64,000 nt of DNA from Oribacterium sinus (GTDB lineage Bacteria > Bacillota > Clostridia > Lachnospirales > Lachnospiraceae), in NCBI RefSeq assembly GCF_014202695.1, contig NZ_JACHHH010000012.1, positions 43,350-107,349 of the forward strand, in the 5' to 3' direction. Of this stretch, positions 1 through 7,984 are shown piece by piece (the stretch's first letter is position 1; the number at the start of each line of letters is the position of its first letter). A program made the position numbers and the translations under genes. The notes below the pieces were generated by a model. The model saw only the letters and a program-made list of their open reading frames with translations, was not told the DNA's origin and did no database searches.

Positions 1-109
1 CTGTCCATGCGTAGGGGCGCTGGTATTCCGGAATAACAAACGGTTTTGATTTACCACTGCCTAGGAACATCTCCACGTTCTGTTTATTCACCTCTATTGT
101 TGTTGGCAT
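1..109 (-). CDS. DUF262 / GmrSD-type nuclease, N-terminus (runs off the window)
   Basis: The first 36 codons are visible, beginning at an ATG with GGAGGG eight bases upstream. The peptide contains IPEYQRPYAW, the hallmark N-terminal motif of DUF262 (ParB/sulfiredoxin-like nucleotidase domain) proteins, which include the type IV GmrSD restriction enzymes and related defence proteins. The rest lies outside the window, so neither the domain order nor the presence of a C-terminal HNH (DUF1524) domain can be judged. It starts 15 bases after the frame-corrected end of the antitoxin-like reading frame and is probably cotranscribed with it. Confidence 0.8.
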   Translation of the reverse strand, partial: MPTTIEVNKQNVEMFLGSGKSKPFVIPEYQRPYAWT

Positions 110-124
110 GTTAGGGCCCTCCTC

Positions 125-416
125 TTATTTCTTTATTCTTTCCGATACAGTTTCTCTGAGCTCTGACTCCCCTAGCGAGATTGTTATAATCCCTTCAATA
201 TTTTTTTCTTGCCGTATTTTTCAAATAATCCGATGTTTCAAGGCCATCGACAACTTGAAGTCTCATTGCGGTATACCAAGCATAACCCAACTCCCGTTTG
301 GAAGGTTCTGACTGCCTAATATATTCCTCAAATGGATCCTTTTTAATGCCATCCATCCATTTCACCTGCTTTCGTATCCTTAGCCCTTTTATCCAGCATT
401 TTCTATTTTCGTCCAA
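125..416 (-). pseudogene. VbhA-family antitoxin-like gene with a frameshift
   Basis: The reading frame contains RELGYAWYTAMRLQVVDGLE followed by YLKNTA, the conserved core of VbhA-family (Fic-type) antitoxins. In frame 0 it stops at 195-197, directly after a 7-T homopolymer (201-207). Removing one base there restores a plausible tail, NIEGIITISLGESELRETV, ending at 125-127. The likely start is the ATG at 354-356, which follows an AGGTG ribosome binding site; an upstream ATG at 414-416 is also open. Family members normally continue through NIEG, so the stop is premature. Whether this is a real mutation, slippage-controlled expression or a sequencing error cannot be told. The next gene is a DUF262 protein, not an adjacent Fic toxin. 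Confidence 0.65.
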
Positions 417-504
417 ATTAACGCAATTTTGGACGAAAAGTCATTTACTATCTGCGTGATTGTAAAATGTATTTCGCCCTAATCCTTCCCGGATTATTAC
501 ACCT

Positions 505-1053
505 TCATCGGTAAATTTCTTCAATGCCGCCATGCCATTCTTCTTTCGTCAGTAGGCTTACGTGTCCCTTCCTTGTTTCGCCCATCTGCGGCACAGGTGC
601 ATCTCCGGTAGTCCATTGATACTTGAACCCAAGCTTTTCCTGAACACGCTTTGATTTGTCGTTGCCATCATAATAACCACACCAGATGCGAACAAGCTTT
701 AGATCCTCAAAGGCATGACGCAGCAGCTCTCTTGCCGCTTCCGGCACAAGACCCTGTCCCCAATAATCAACTCCCAGCCAATAACCAAGCTCCGCCTCAT
801 CCTCCTTTTCTGCAAGGTCATTGTGGTGAAGGCCGATGCTGCCAATGGGAAGTCCTGTTTCCTTTAGCACAATAGCGTAGGTCTCCGGCACCATCAGCAC
901 ATCACTAATAACCTGTCTACTGTCCTCTTCACTTGTGTGTACAGGCCACCCTGCAATCGGACCTACTCGCGAATCCTTCGCGTATTTATAGCATTCCTCT
1001 GCATCCGCTTCTTCCCAAGGACGGAGGATAAGTCTCTCTGTTTCTAAAATCAT
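505..1053 (-). CDS. GNAT-family N-acetyltransferase (RimJ/RimL-like)
   Basis: A 182-residue protein starting [20 protein letters not shown] ([13 protein letters not shown]), the standard opening of RimJ/RimL-type acetyltransferases. The acetyl-CoA binding region is visible as [20 protein letters not shown], and the C-terminal strand as [11 protein letters not shown]. Such enzymes move an acetyl group from acetyl-CoA to a protein N-terminus or a small amine in the cytoplasm; the substrate here cannot be deduced. Length is normal and the frame is intact. It stands alone between the DUF262 region and the DUF624 relic, with a ribosome binding site AAAGGAT before the ATG. Confidence 0.85.
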   Translation of the reverse strand: MILETERLILRPWEEADAEECYKYAKDSRVGPIAGWPVHTSEEDSRQVISDVLMVPETYAIVLKETGLPIGSIGLHHNDLAEKEDEAELGYWLGVDYWGQGLVPEAARELLRHAFEDLKLVRIWCGYYDGNDKSKRVQEKLGFKYQWTTGDAPVPQMGETRKGHVSLLTKEEWHGGIEEIYR

Positions 1054-1089
1054 ATCTATCCTTTCTTTCTCTTGGGAGCCGGTAGCAAT

Positions 1090-1638
1090 TCATGCACTAC
1101 TGTTCACTTTTTTATATTTCTGCTTCCTACTGTTTGGCTTATCAGGTATCGTCATTTCTATTTTTCCTGCATTAAGTAAAGGAACAAGATATCTTTTTCT
1201 AAAATTCTTGCTATCCGTAAGACCAAGGAAATCCATTATCTCACGCTTACTACGTGGCATACCACAAAATTCGATTAGTTCCGCCAGTCTTTGATCCAAG
1301 TCTTTTCCGGAATGCGACCAGCGATGTTTCCTCAAATGGGCATTCATGAGAATACCGCTGTACGCCAAGAAAGTAACTGAAGATACGGGTTGGCAGAACA
1401 ACCCACTCGTTCTCCCCAGCCAACGCATGAGATACCAACCAATCCCCATAAAACGCAACCGATATACAATGTATAAAAAGACCACAGGGTAAGTATTATG
1501 GGAACTATGATGATACAAGCTATCAATATTGAATATGGCAGGAATCCGAAAACCAAAAATGCTGCATAAAATCCAGCATAAGTTCAACACGACAAAATAG
1601 CCTATACAATCACATACTCTAATAATCGTATTTTTCAT
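1090..1638 (-). pseudogene. Chimeric relic: DUF624 N-terminus joined to a winged-helix tail
   Basis: The open frame is 182 codons but reads like two unrelated remnants. Residues 1-25 (VVLNLCWILCSIFG) match the first membrane helix of DUF624/YesL proteins; switching frame at about 1560 continues as VFGFLPYSILIACIIIVPII, which fits the same family better, so a frameshift is likely there. Residues from about 115 (ELIEFCGMPRSKREIMDFLG, then FRKRYLVPLL and PDKPNSRKQKY) match the C-terminal winged helix common on AlbA_2/Fic-type ATP-binding proteins. It begins four bases after the GH172-like gene, where a DUF624 gene would be expected. Probably non-functional. Confidence 0.55.
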
Positions 1639-1641
1639 ATT

Positions 1642-2745
1642 TTATCTAGGCCACCTTTGTTCTGCAGATAATAACTTCTGAAATGTTACATGAGGTTCCT
1701 TCTGATACCAATATGCAACACTCGAAAGATCATCCTGTCTTTCAAATAACCCATTATGACTGACTCCAATCTGTTGTACAGTTACCTTCAAATCTTTTTC
1801 AAAGAATATTGGATCAGGAATGTGCCATCTGTAAAATCCCCGCATTGGAGGACAGTCATCATTATGATATTGATTATATACAAGGGAATCATGTCTTGAA
1901 TAAAAAGGATATCCCAAATACGATGTACAATAATTATTTTCTACAGTTTTTCCATTATCGTTAGAAGCAAAACTCCATGAGCCTCCAAAATAATCCTCCA
2001 TCCCTGTCCCACATATCGTTGGATATTTTACATCTCCATCAATATAAAATTTAACTTCTCCCTCTCCCCACCAGTATCTTTGGAGAACAGAAAGTCCAAT
2101 GTAAGTACCTATATACTGGCCGCTTCCTTTTATATTATCCAAAATAACGTAATCTTTTCCCTTTTCTGTAACTGCCTGTCGCCTCCATTGTGCGTGAAAA
2201 TAAGCTGTATCCTCCGGAAGCGCATCATACAGGCAGTAATCAATCTGATAGAAAAAAGCTGGTATTACGTTTTTATGCTGGTTTTCTAGTACTATCCGAG
2301 CATGTTTATGAAACGGCATCGAAAAATATGAATTCAATCCGCGGGATGGTACTACAGTAATCACCGCGGAATTAATAATACATTCCTGTCCAAATCCACA
2401 ACAAAAAAAATCTCCTAATGGCGTTTCAACCGAGGGATTTTCTTCATCATCCCAATAAATACGTAGAACAAGGTCCCTCAGAACAAAACAATCGCCGTCT
2501 GAGGTTTTCTTGTCAACAGTAATCCATATATGTTGAATGACACCTGGCCCCTCTATATCAGCAAGAATTTCCTCCTGTCCTGGTTGAATGTTCGTAAGAC
2601 AGGGTTTCCCCTTTCGAGACGGCCCAAGAGGACTCGCTGCCATTCCACCTCTGCCCTTTTCTCCTGTTCTGTTTTCCGCATTTATTGCTCTGCTCTTTCC
2701 ATGTGTCAGATATGGCATCATGCTTACATTTCCTGGAAATATCAT
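1642..2745 (-). CDS. DUF2961 (GH172-like) glycoside hydrolase
   Basis: A 367-residue protein starting at the ATG with GGAGGT six bases upstream (an in-frame ATG at 2800-2802 has no such site). Motifs typical of DUF2961 are present: ADIEGPGVIQHIWITV near residue 90, DFFCCGFGQ, SYFSMPF, GTGMEDYFGGSW and PMRGFYRWHIPDPI. Family members characterised so far (GH172) act on fructofuranose or arabinofuranose linkages and form oligomeric beta-jelly-roll proteins. There is no signal peptide, so the substrate is probably imported; the broken sugar-permease gene upstream is consistent with that. The frame is full length and looks functional although both neighbours are decayed. Confidence 0.88.
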   Translation of the reverse strand: MIFPGNVSMMPYLTHGKSRAINAENRTGEKGRGGMAASPLGPSRKGKPCLTNIQPGQEEILADIEGPGVIQHIWITVDKKTSDGDCFVLRDLVLRIYWDDEENPSVETPLGDFFCCGFGQECIINSAVITVVPSRGLNSYFSMPFHKHARIVLENQHKNVIPAFFYQIDYCLYDALPEDTAYFHAQWRRQAVTEKGKDYVILDNIKGSGQYIGTYIGLSVLQRYWWGEGEVKFYIDGDVKYPTICGTGMEDYFGGSWSFASNDNGKTVENNYCTSYLGYPFYSRHDSLVYNQYHNDDCPPMRGFYRWHIPDPIFFEKDLKVTVQQIGVSHNGLFERQDDLSSVAYWYQKEPHVTFQKLLSAEQRWPR

Positions 2746-2759
2746 CTTCGTACCTCCAT

Positions 2760-3105
2760 TTAACCTTTTGTGGCTCCCATTGTCATACCAGCAGTAACCC
2801 ACTTATTAAAGGCAAAATAAATAATTAATGGTGGAAGTGTGGAAATAACGATTGCGGCAAAAGTAGACCCCCGTCCACATTTCCGAAAGCTCCAACGTAA
2901 TCTTTAAGTCCCATGGCAACAGTTTTAGCGTTACTGTCACTGATAAATGTATTCGCGAATATAAAGTCATTCCATATAAGAACACTATACATCGACGCAA
3001 TAGTAATTATAGTATTTCGTGCTAGCAGAAATACAATCTTGATAAAAATTTTTCCAGGATCGCAGCCGTCTACAATAGCTACCCACTTGATAATACGGTG
3101 ACCAA
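2760..3105 (-). pseudogene. Sugar ABC transporter permease (MalG family), 3' fragment with frameshift
   Basis: The frame reads VAIVDGCDPGKIFIKIVFLL, the EAA loop of MalG-type permeases that contacts the ATPase, then ASMYSVLIWNDFIFANTFIS. At a C5/G5 run near 2869-2873 the frame shifts; the next frame continues GSTFAAIVISTLPPLIIYFA and ends GMTMGATKG at 2760-2762, the normal family C-terminus. Sequence upstream of about 3105 no longer resembles the family, so the gene is missing its first two thirds as well. Its end overlaps the leader of the GH172-like gene, as expected of an original permease-hydrolase operon. Confidence 0.8.
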
Positions 3106-3249
3106 CAAAAACTGCAGGAGAGGCTGTTCCACAAAACTGAGGAGTCAACATCTGACAAACGCATGCCGGATTTTTACTACATCCGCAAGGAGCTTCTGCA
3201 CAATGGCGTAACCAGGAAGCTTCTCTGCGACTTCCCGACAAGCGGGAAT

Positions 3250-3786
3250 TTACCGCTCACCCCTAACCTCTATAATTTCACCTACAAAAACGATATGTGG
3301 TTGCCATCCTCCATTGAAATCGGGATATTCTTTTGGTATGGAAGCATAGTACTCCTGAACTTCAGTTGCAAGATCCTCTTTAGAAAATTGGTGCTGATAC
3401 AACTTTTTGCAAAGAAATGTTAAATTTGCCTCTTTATAGGTTACACCCTGCCCGATTTCGATAGGAGTCAGTCCTGCACCGACAGCTTTATCCCCATCCC
3501 TGCCGGAATGCGAACCAATATAGCCCAATGCCTTTTTACAGCTTTCAGGATAAAAGCTTACCGTAAAAGTATCGCTGTTTTTCAAAAATTCACTGGTATA
3601 ACGAGCAGGATGAACATAAACTGTAACCGTTGGTCTGCTTTTACCTACAATCCCCCAAATATTCCCCAAACTGCCCCAGCTAACAGTGCAGCTATTATAA
3701 TGTTCCAGTGAGCCCGCTGTAACAACTGCCCACTGCTTATCAAACATTTCAAATACCTTATATTCTTTTTCTTTAAAGTTTTCCAT
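3250..3786 (-). CDS. Flavin reductase / flavoredoxin-family protein
   Basis: A 178-residue protein of the FMN-binding split-barrel flavin reductase family. Supporting segments are FDKQWAVVTAGS near the start, NSCTVSWGSLGNIWG, which forms the FMN phosphate site, and RPTVTVYVHPARYTSEFLKN. These proteins bind FMN and shuttle electrons or reduce free flavin in the cytoplasm. The ATG at 3784-3786 follows AAGGTGAG; a GTG three codons upstream overlaps that ribosome binding site and is less likely. It lies 26 bases after the truncated flavodoxin-like gene and is probably in its operon. Confidence 0.85.
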   Translation of the reverse strand: MENFKEKEYKVFEMFDKQWAVVTAGSLEHYNSCTVSWGSLGNIWGIVGKSRPTVTVYVHPARYTSEFLKNSDTFTVSFYPESCKKALGYIGSHSGRDGDKAVGAGLTPIEIGQGVTYKEANLTFLCKKLYQHQFSKEDLATEVQEYYASIPKEYPDFNGGWQPHIVFVGEIIEVRGER

Positions 3787-3812
3787 AGAACTCACCTTCC
3801 CAAACTTCCAAT

Positions 3813-4220
3813 TTATATGTACAATTCACATTTATTTCTGACTGAGCAAGCCTTTTTAATTACTATTCCCGCAACTGCCGATACAGCTGCAATCACATGA
3901 AAACCTGCTTCCACAGCATAATCTTCCATCTGTACAAGCGTGTTCTCATATGCTCTGTTGCCGTATACAGCAACAATTGCGCACTTACACTGATTACCTT
4001 TAATCCTAGCAAGCCGATCTAATGCGAGCTGTGGTGCTACTCCACCAAAAGACGGCATTGCGATCACAGCTATGTCTTCTTTCGTAAATGAAATGGAACT
4101 AAAATCCAAATCTGTTTTTGAAAGGTCTACGTCTTTCACTTCATTCCAGAATTTTGTTATTGTCTTTGTTACCTTTTCAGTTCCACCTGTTGGGCTAAAA
4201 ACAATTCTATATTTATTCAT
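3813..4220 (-). pseudogene. Flavodoxin-like (EFR1-type) protein, C-terminally truncated
   Basis: The 135-codon frame begins YRIVFSPTGGTEKVT, a flavodoxin phosphate-binding loop in the form used by EFR1-family ferrodoxins, and continues through VIAMPSFGGVAPQLALDRL and IVAVYGNRAYENTL, both typical. Near residue 115 (AAVSAVA) similarity stops and a short unrelated tail follows. Family members are usually about 250 residues with a C-terminal pair of 4Fe-4S motifs, which are absent here. It may be a fold-sized remnant or a minimal flavodoxin; a deletion is the simpler explanation. Confidence 0.65.
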
Positions 4221-4247
4221 TTTACATTTTCTGACCTCCGATTTAAT

Positions 4248-4343
4248 CTACTTTTCCTTCACATCCAATCCACTGCCTGCAACCATCCAAAATGGTCGAG
4301 TTGCCGGATTGGTTGTCAGCCCTTTTCGTTTTCCAAAAATCAT
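4248..4343 (-). other. Short open frame in an otherwise empty 300-base gap
   Basis: The gap between 4221 and 4523 holds no recognisable gene. A 31-codon frame (MIFGKRKGLTTNPATRPFWM onward) reads in a protein-like way and its frame extends upstream past one stop, suggesting the tail of a decayed gene, but I do not recognise the family. The upstream part of the gap (4430-4520) is AT-rich and may contain the promoter for the flavodoxin/flavin reductase pair. Confidence 0.3.
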
Positions 4344-4523
4344 TCCAAAATACCTGACATCTAATTCACTATTTCAAATCGTGACATCAAGACAACCGTC
4401 TCCATACGAGAATTTTAAGCTTTTTCTATACTAGACGATATATTCATAAAAAATTTTTTTAATAACATTACATCTATTGTATTCAGACTGAATATAAAAA
4501 TCTCAATAAGGTTATTTAAGATT

Positions 4524-5213
4524 TCAGTCTCCTATTTTATTTACTCTATCTGAGGCTGGATCCACCTTAAACCAATGTTCCGAATTTCGCATGCATTGCA
4601 AAGCAGGCACCTTCTTTATAACCTCGCGTTTTGTTCTACCATCTGAATATTTTATATCTTTCCATTCTACTGCCTTATTGAAGTATTTCATTGTGCCACC
4701 ACATATAGGGCATTTATCAATATGGATTTTTTCTATTGTAATTCTTCTTCCCAGACCACTTATTGCATAATTAAAGAATAACGGATGTCTAGTTTCTTTT
4801 TTTGTAATACTTCTCAAAGACATGATAAGTACAAAAAATATAAATATTACAGCAAAAATTACGACATAAATATTATTATTTAATTCCGCTTTAATCCTCT
4901 TATTGGCTGTTAAATTAATTATAGGTTCAAATATTTTATATAGTGGAAAAAGCCCTATTAAAGAAAGTATAAGTCCCATCCATGAAAGTATTGCCATTGT
5001 TATTGGACTTCTCCAAATAGGTTCCGGTGTATATCTTGCAACCTTATCTTCTTCATCTTTCTTAGAATAATTGTTACCTGCTACAATATTAGTAGGGCCA
5101 TTAAAAACATTCCCTGAAACATTATTAATGTTAGACTTAGAATACTTATCTCTCATATATTTTCTTGTACGAAGATTTTCTTTATTGATTACGCTCTTTT
5201 TCCTGCCAGACAT
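4524..5213 (-). CDS. Two-helix membrane protein with a C-terminal zinc ribbon, unknown function
   Basis: A 229-residue protein of unrecognised family. Starting at the ATG of 5211-5213 (AAGGAG six bases upstream), it has a basic N-terminus, a low-complexity Asn/Gly stretch (INNVSGNVFNGPTNIVAGN), two membrane helices (about residues 75-100 and 115-135), and a cytosolic domain with a single CPICGG knuckle and a later Cys (ALQCMRNSEHW). The NVSGN/FNGPT/NIVAGN pattern resembles the short linkers seen on nucleotide- or effector-associated proteins in defence islands, but this is only a resemblance. It lies beside broken AlbA_2 and Fic-type genes in AT-rich DNA. Confidence 0.6.
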   Translation of the reverse strand: MSGRKKSVINKENLRTRKYMRDKYSKSNINNVSGNVFNGPTNIVAGNNYSKKDEEDKVARYTPEPIWRSPITMAILSWMGLILSLIGLFPLYKIFEPIINLTANKRIKAELNNNIYVVIFAVIFIFFVLIMSLRSITKKETRHPLFFNYAISGLGRRITIEKIHIDKCPICGGTMKYFNKAVEWKDIKYSDGRTKREVIKKVPALQCMRNSEHWFKVDPASDRVNKIGD

Positions 5214-5243
5214 CATGCACTCCTTAAGTAATTTCATTTTCTT

Positions 5244-5309
5244 CTATAGGGGTAATTCCATGATGTCAACTATATCACAATTCAGCATTTTGCACACTTT
5301 CATTAGAAC
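5244..5309 (-). pseudogene. Tail of an XRE-type (HTH_26) repressor
   Basis: A 21-codon frame reads LMKVCKMLNCDIVDIMEL and stops. This matches the last helix of small Cro/C1-type regulators (LCKxLNCxxxDIxE). No ribosome binding site or N-terminal helix-turn-helix precedes it; the AlbA_2 relic ends three bases upstream. It is most simply a fragment left by a deletion. Confidence 0.5.
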
Positions 5310-5311
5310 TT

Positions 5312-6530
5312 CTATTCATTCAGTTCCCAGTGTCCGCTATTACCACTTCCTACATACTTCAAATTATCTATTTCCTTCAAAGTTCTTTGTATCGTCTTTA
5401 CACTTACCCCTACACCTTCTGCAATAGCCTGTCTTGTAATTTTATTATTTAATCTTACTTGTGCTTTTATAAATTCAATCAGTTCATCTCTGCCCTGGGG
5501 GACATCGTGAGGGACACTGTGAGGGACATTCCCTCCACCCACCTTTTGCGTCGCTATCTTCTTCAAAGGAATAATCGTTCTGAATATATCTCCTTCCTCA
5601 AATAGCGGATTTTGTCCTGAATAAAGCTGTGTGTACTTGTAGGTATTTCTCATTCCTGAGCCTAATTCATCAGCAAGACCTATTTCTCTAAATACCTTTG
5701 ATATAGCAGGGTTTTTAGGAAATGGCTCAAATTTCTGCAAGTCTAATGCTCCCATACCATGAACCAAGTTGCTGTTTTCAACAGTAATTTTCTCATCATC
5801 AATAATCATCTTTGCAGGATACCCACTTGAATAATCTCTATGAGCCAGTGTATTTGATACTATTTCTCTAAGTATCCTATCTCTTGCATTGACATTCACA
5901 ATTCCGTCCAATACAAATAGATCATTCAAATGCTTCTGCCCAAACTCTATAAGTCTGTCATAGCTGTCAATCAGATTTGTTATGACAACATCTCTATCGT
6001 CATATCTATCCTTATTTTCAACCCTAAATATCGCATCTGTTTTGTGCTGCGGAAGAACGGACATAATAGAGTTGTCTTTTCCAAATAACAAAATAGCTTC
6101 CTTGCTTTCTTGCGTATAGCTTATATACAAGTTCGGAATGGTCTGTTATATTGATGCCTCCCTCATAAGACCTATCCCAAATTCTTCCGTTATGTCTGCA
6201 CACCTGATAACCTTCAGGAACCTTTATATAAATTACTTTTTTCTCATCTATATCAAAGACTTCAGGAAGCAAATAAAGTGGCGGATACATCTTTTGCGGA
6301 TTATTGATTGCCGTAGTAAATTCCTTAATCACTTTATCAACTTTGTCTTTACTAACACCAACAATCTCTCTTTTATCATTTACACCAAGTAAAATATGTC
6401 CGCCATTTCTATTGTTGAAAGAGCATACTGTATCAAAGACATCTTTGGTTAAAGCATTTTTGGATTCTTTAAACTCGACATCTATCTTCTCTCCATTTTG
6501 AATTAGCTGCTTTATCTCTTTAGAATCCAT
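5312..6530 (-). pseudogene. AlbA_2-domain ATP-binding/DNA-binding protein, broken by an internal deletion
   Basis: The N-terminal frame (6530 to about 6090) contains EFKESKNALTKDVFDTVCSF and GGHILLGVND, the AlbA_2 (divergent AAA-4) domain. The second frame (about 6115 to 5312) contains AILLFGKDNSIMSVLPQHKT, the HRDYSSGYPAKMII segment and ADELGSGMRNTYKY, the GHKL-like ATP-binding half, and ends in a helix-turn-helix (ITRQAIAEGVGVSVKTIQRT). Between them roughly 50 residues expected in this family (the stretch linking ARKQ-SYFV to the AILLFGKDN strand) are missing and the frame changes. Proteins of this kind are putative transcription regulators often found with Fic or toxin genes. Confidence 0.8.
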
Positions 6531-6616
6531 ATCCTTTGTCGCTGAATATATTGCTGGCCGTCTTCATACTATTAAAAAACAAAGCCGGATCATTTTTAGA
6601 AAAAGCTGTTAAACCC

Positions 6617-7555
6617 CTAAAAGCGCTTCCAACAACGCTCTTTTAGGAATGCTCCAATAAGCTCTAGTGGCTCACCTTCATAATACCGAACTAATAATTT
6701 TTTAAACTCCGGTACATCCTTTTCCGGTATAACTAATAACCCCATACCTTGTGCAATCAAATAATGATTTGCAAAAATAACTGATGCTCGCTTATTTCCA
6801 TCTTTGAACACCTGTGTTTTCATACAATACATACATAATTCAATCGCTGTCTCTATTGGATCTTTGTCTCGGCTTCTAATTTCTTCTATTTGTCCGATAA
6901 CGGCAGATTCAACAGGCAATGGTGGCACATAATTTGTTCCTCCGATCTGTATGGGAATACCACGAATACGGCCTCCGTCATAGAAGAAACCTTCATTAAC
7001 CAGCTTTGCAATATGGCAGAGCATGTGATAATTACTTTCACTTTGAATAACATCTCTATCCAGAATAAATTCCCAGGCATGTTTCAAGTTAAGAATTTTT
7101 TGCACGTCAGTAGCCGATACTCCACTAACCTTTCCGTTCTCTATAATGTCCTCTGTCTGTGGAAATGTGGTTGCAACACCTTCTAAGACTGCCTGATCAT
7201 AGATATTGGCTTTCATATTGGCTCTGGCAAAATCCAGGTTCTGTAACACTCTAGTCGAAAGTTCCTTATCTTCATAACCAAGCACCGCTAAATCTTTATT
7301 GATTTTACGAAGAGCTTTATTTAAATCTTTTCGTTCTTTAGCATTACGCAAAAGCAACTGATACAGTTCGTCTGAATACAGGTCCACATAGGTAGATGTT
7401 AGTTTTCCTGCCACTCGTTTACGCATGTACAAGTATCTTGCATCATTCGATACCTTAATTTCCGGATTTCCATCATATGGCATTAGATTCATTCTAGCCT
7501 GTATATCTGCTCTTTGCTGTAATAATTCTTGAATTTCTGAATAATTTGCCCCCAT
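6617..7555 (-). CDS. Fic/DOC family protein (putative AMP-transferase)
   Basis: A 312-residue protein starting at the ATG behind GAGGTGA. The Fic core is visible: MYCMKTQVFKDGNKRASVIF near residue 245, where the usual HxFxDGNGR is QVFKDGNKR. The catalytic His position is therefore occupied by Gln (TQVFKDGNKR against HPFxDGNGR), which in characterised Fic enzymes abolishes AMP transfer. A segment VATTFPQTEDI near residue 145 sits where related proteins carry the inhibitory helix. The N-terminal 130 residues are helical and of the Fic-associated type. The upstream in-frame extension to 7624 lacks a ribosome binding site. No antitoxin gene is adjacent. Confidence 0.82.
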   Translation of the reverse strand: MGANYSEIQELLQQRADIQARMNLMPYDGNPEIKVSNDARYLYMRKRVAGKLTSTYVDLYSDELYQLLLRNAKERKDLNKALRKINKDLAVLGYEDKELSTRVLQNLDFARANMKANIYDQAVLEGVATTFPQTEDIIENGKVSGVSATDVQKILNLKHAWEFILDRDVIQSESNYHMLCHIAKLVNEGFFYDGGRIRGIPIQIGGTNYVPPLPVESAVIGQIEEIRSRDKDPIETAIELCMYCMKTQVFKDGNKRASVIFANHYLIAQGMGLLVIPEKDVPEFKKLLVRYYEGEPLELIGAFLKERCWKRF

Positions 7556-7640
7556 TGCTGTCACCTCTTTCGTTTTAGGGAACTTTTTTATTTGAATAAT
7601 ACAAAAAAGTTCCCTAATTATCAAGAATGATTTAGAGAAC

Positions 7641-7830
7641 TTTCTAATGCAAATTTTTCTAATACTTATTCCATGATTTGTGCATAGCTTTCCTTGACTT
7701 CAGTACTTGTTAAATTAAGTTCATCAAGCTAAATTTCAACATTTATATGCTTATGGACATCAATTTTGGACAATAATGCCACTGTCTCTACATGTATGAT
7801 GTTTGCAATCCATTCAACTGTAGATGTACC
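7641..7830 (-). pseudogene. Relic of the C-terminal tail of a RumA-type methyltransferase
   Basis: Reading through two in-frame stops gives HVETVALLSKIDVHKHINVE, stop, LDELNLTSTEVKESYAQIME, stop, VLEKFALE. This matches the extended C-terminus (HVETVxLLS, then LDELDLTSAE-like and EYVLEKFGL) that I know from RumA-family RNA uracil methyltransferases carried on Lachnospiraceae mobile elements. There is no methyltransferase domain upstream. The relic overlaps the downstream part of the small lipoprotein frame and marks an old insertion or deletion junction. Confidence 0.5.
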
Positions 7831-7984
7831 GTCTTGTGCCAGCCTGTTCTGTCTGCTGTGCCTGCTCTGTCCGGGCCGGCGCACTTTCATCTGAATCAGC
7901 GTTTGGATTCGCGCTGCTGCATGCCGCAAGGGACAGCGTGATGGTAAAGGCAGCGATAATTGACATCAGTTTCTTTATCTGCAT
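7814..7984 (-). CDS. Truncated lipoprotein, 56 residues
   Basis: A short frame overlapping the end of the alcohol dehydrogenase gene by ten bases. It encodes a clear lipoprotein signal peptide (KKLMSIIAAFTITLSLAAC, lipobox LAAC with Cys21) followed by a Ser/Ala/Gln-rich linker, and stops before any folded domain. Comparable operons encode a flavodoxin or cyclophilin-like lipoprotein here, and another flavodoxin lipoprotein is found at 16175 in this block. It is probably the front of such a gene cut off at the junction with the methyltransferase relic. Confidence 0.6.
   Translation of the reverse strand: MQIKKLMSIIAAFTITLSLAACSSANPNADSDESAPARTEQAQQTEQAGTRRYIYS

Noticed and set aside
2825..3241. 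138-codon frame as a real protein
   Set aside because: Only the part from about 3105 down matches a permease; the rest is unrelated sequence upstream of a deletion point.
7729..7929. 66-codon frame as an independent gene
   Set aside because: It mixes the antisense-frame linker of the lipoprotein with the methyltransferase relic and has no ribosome binding site.
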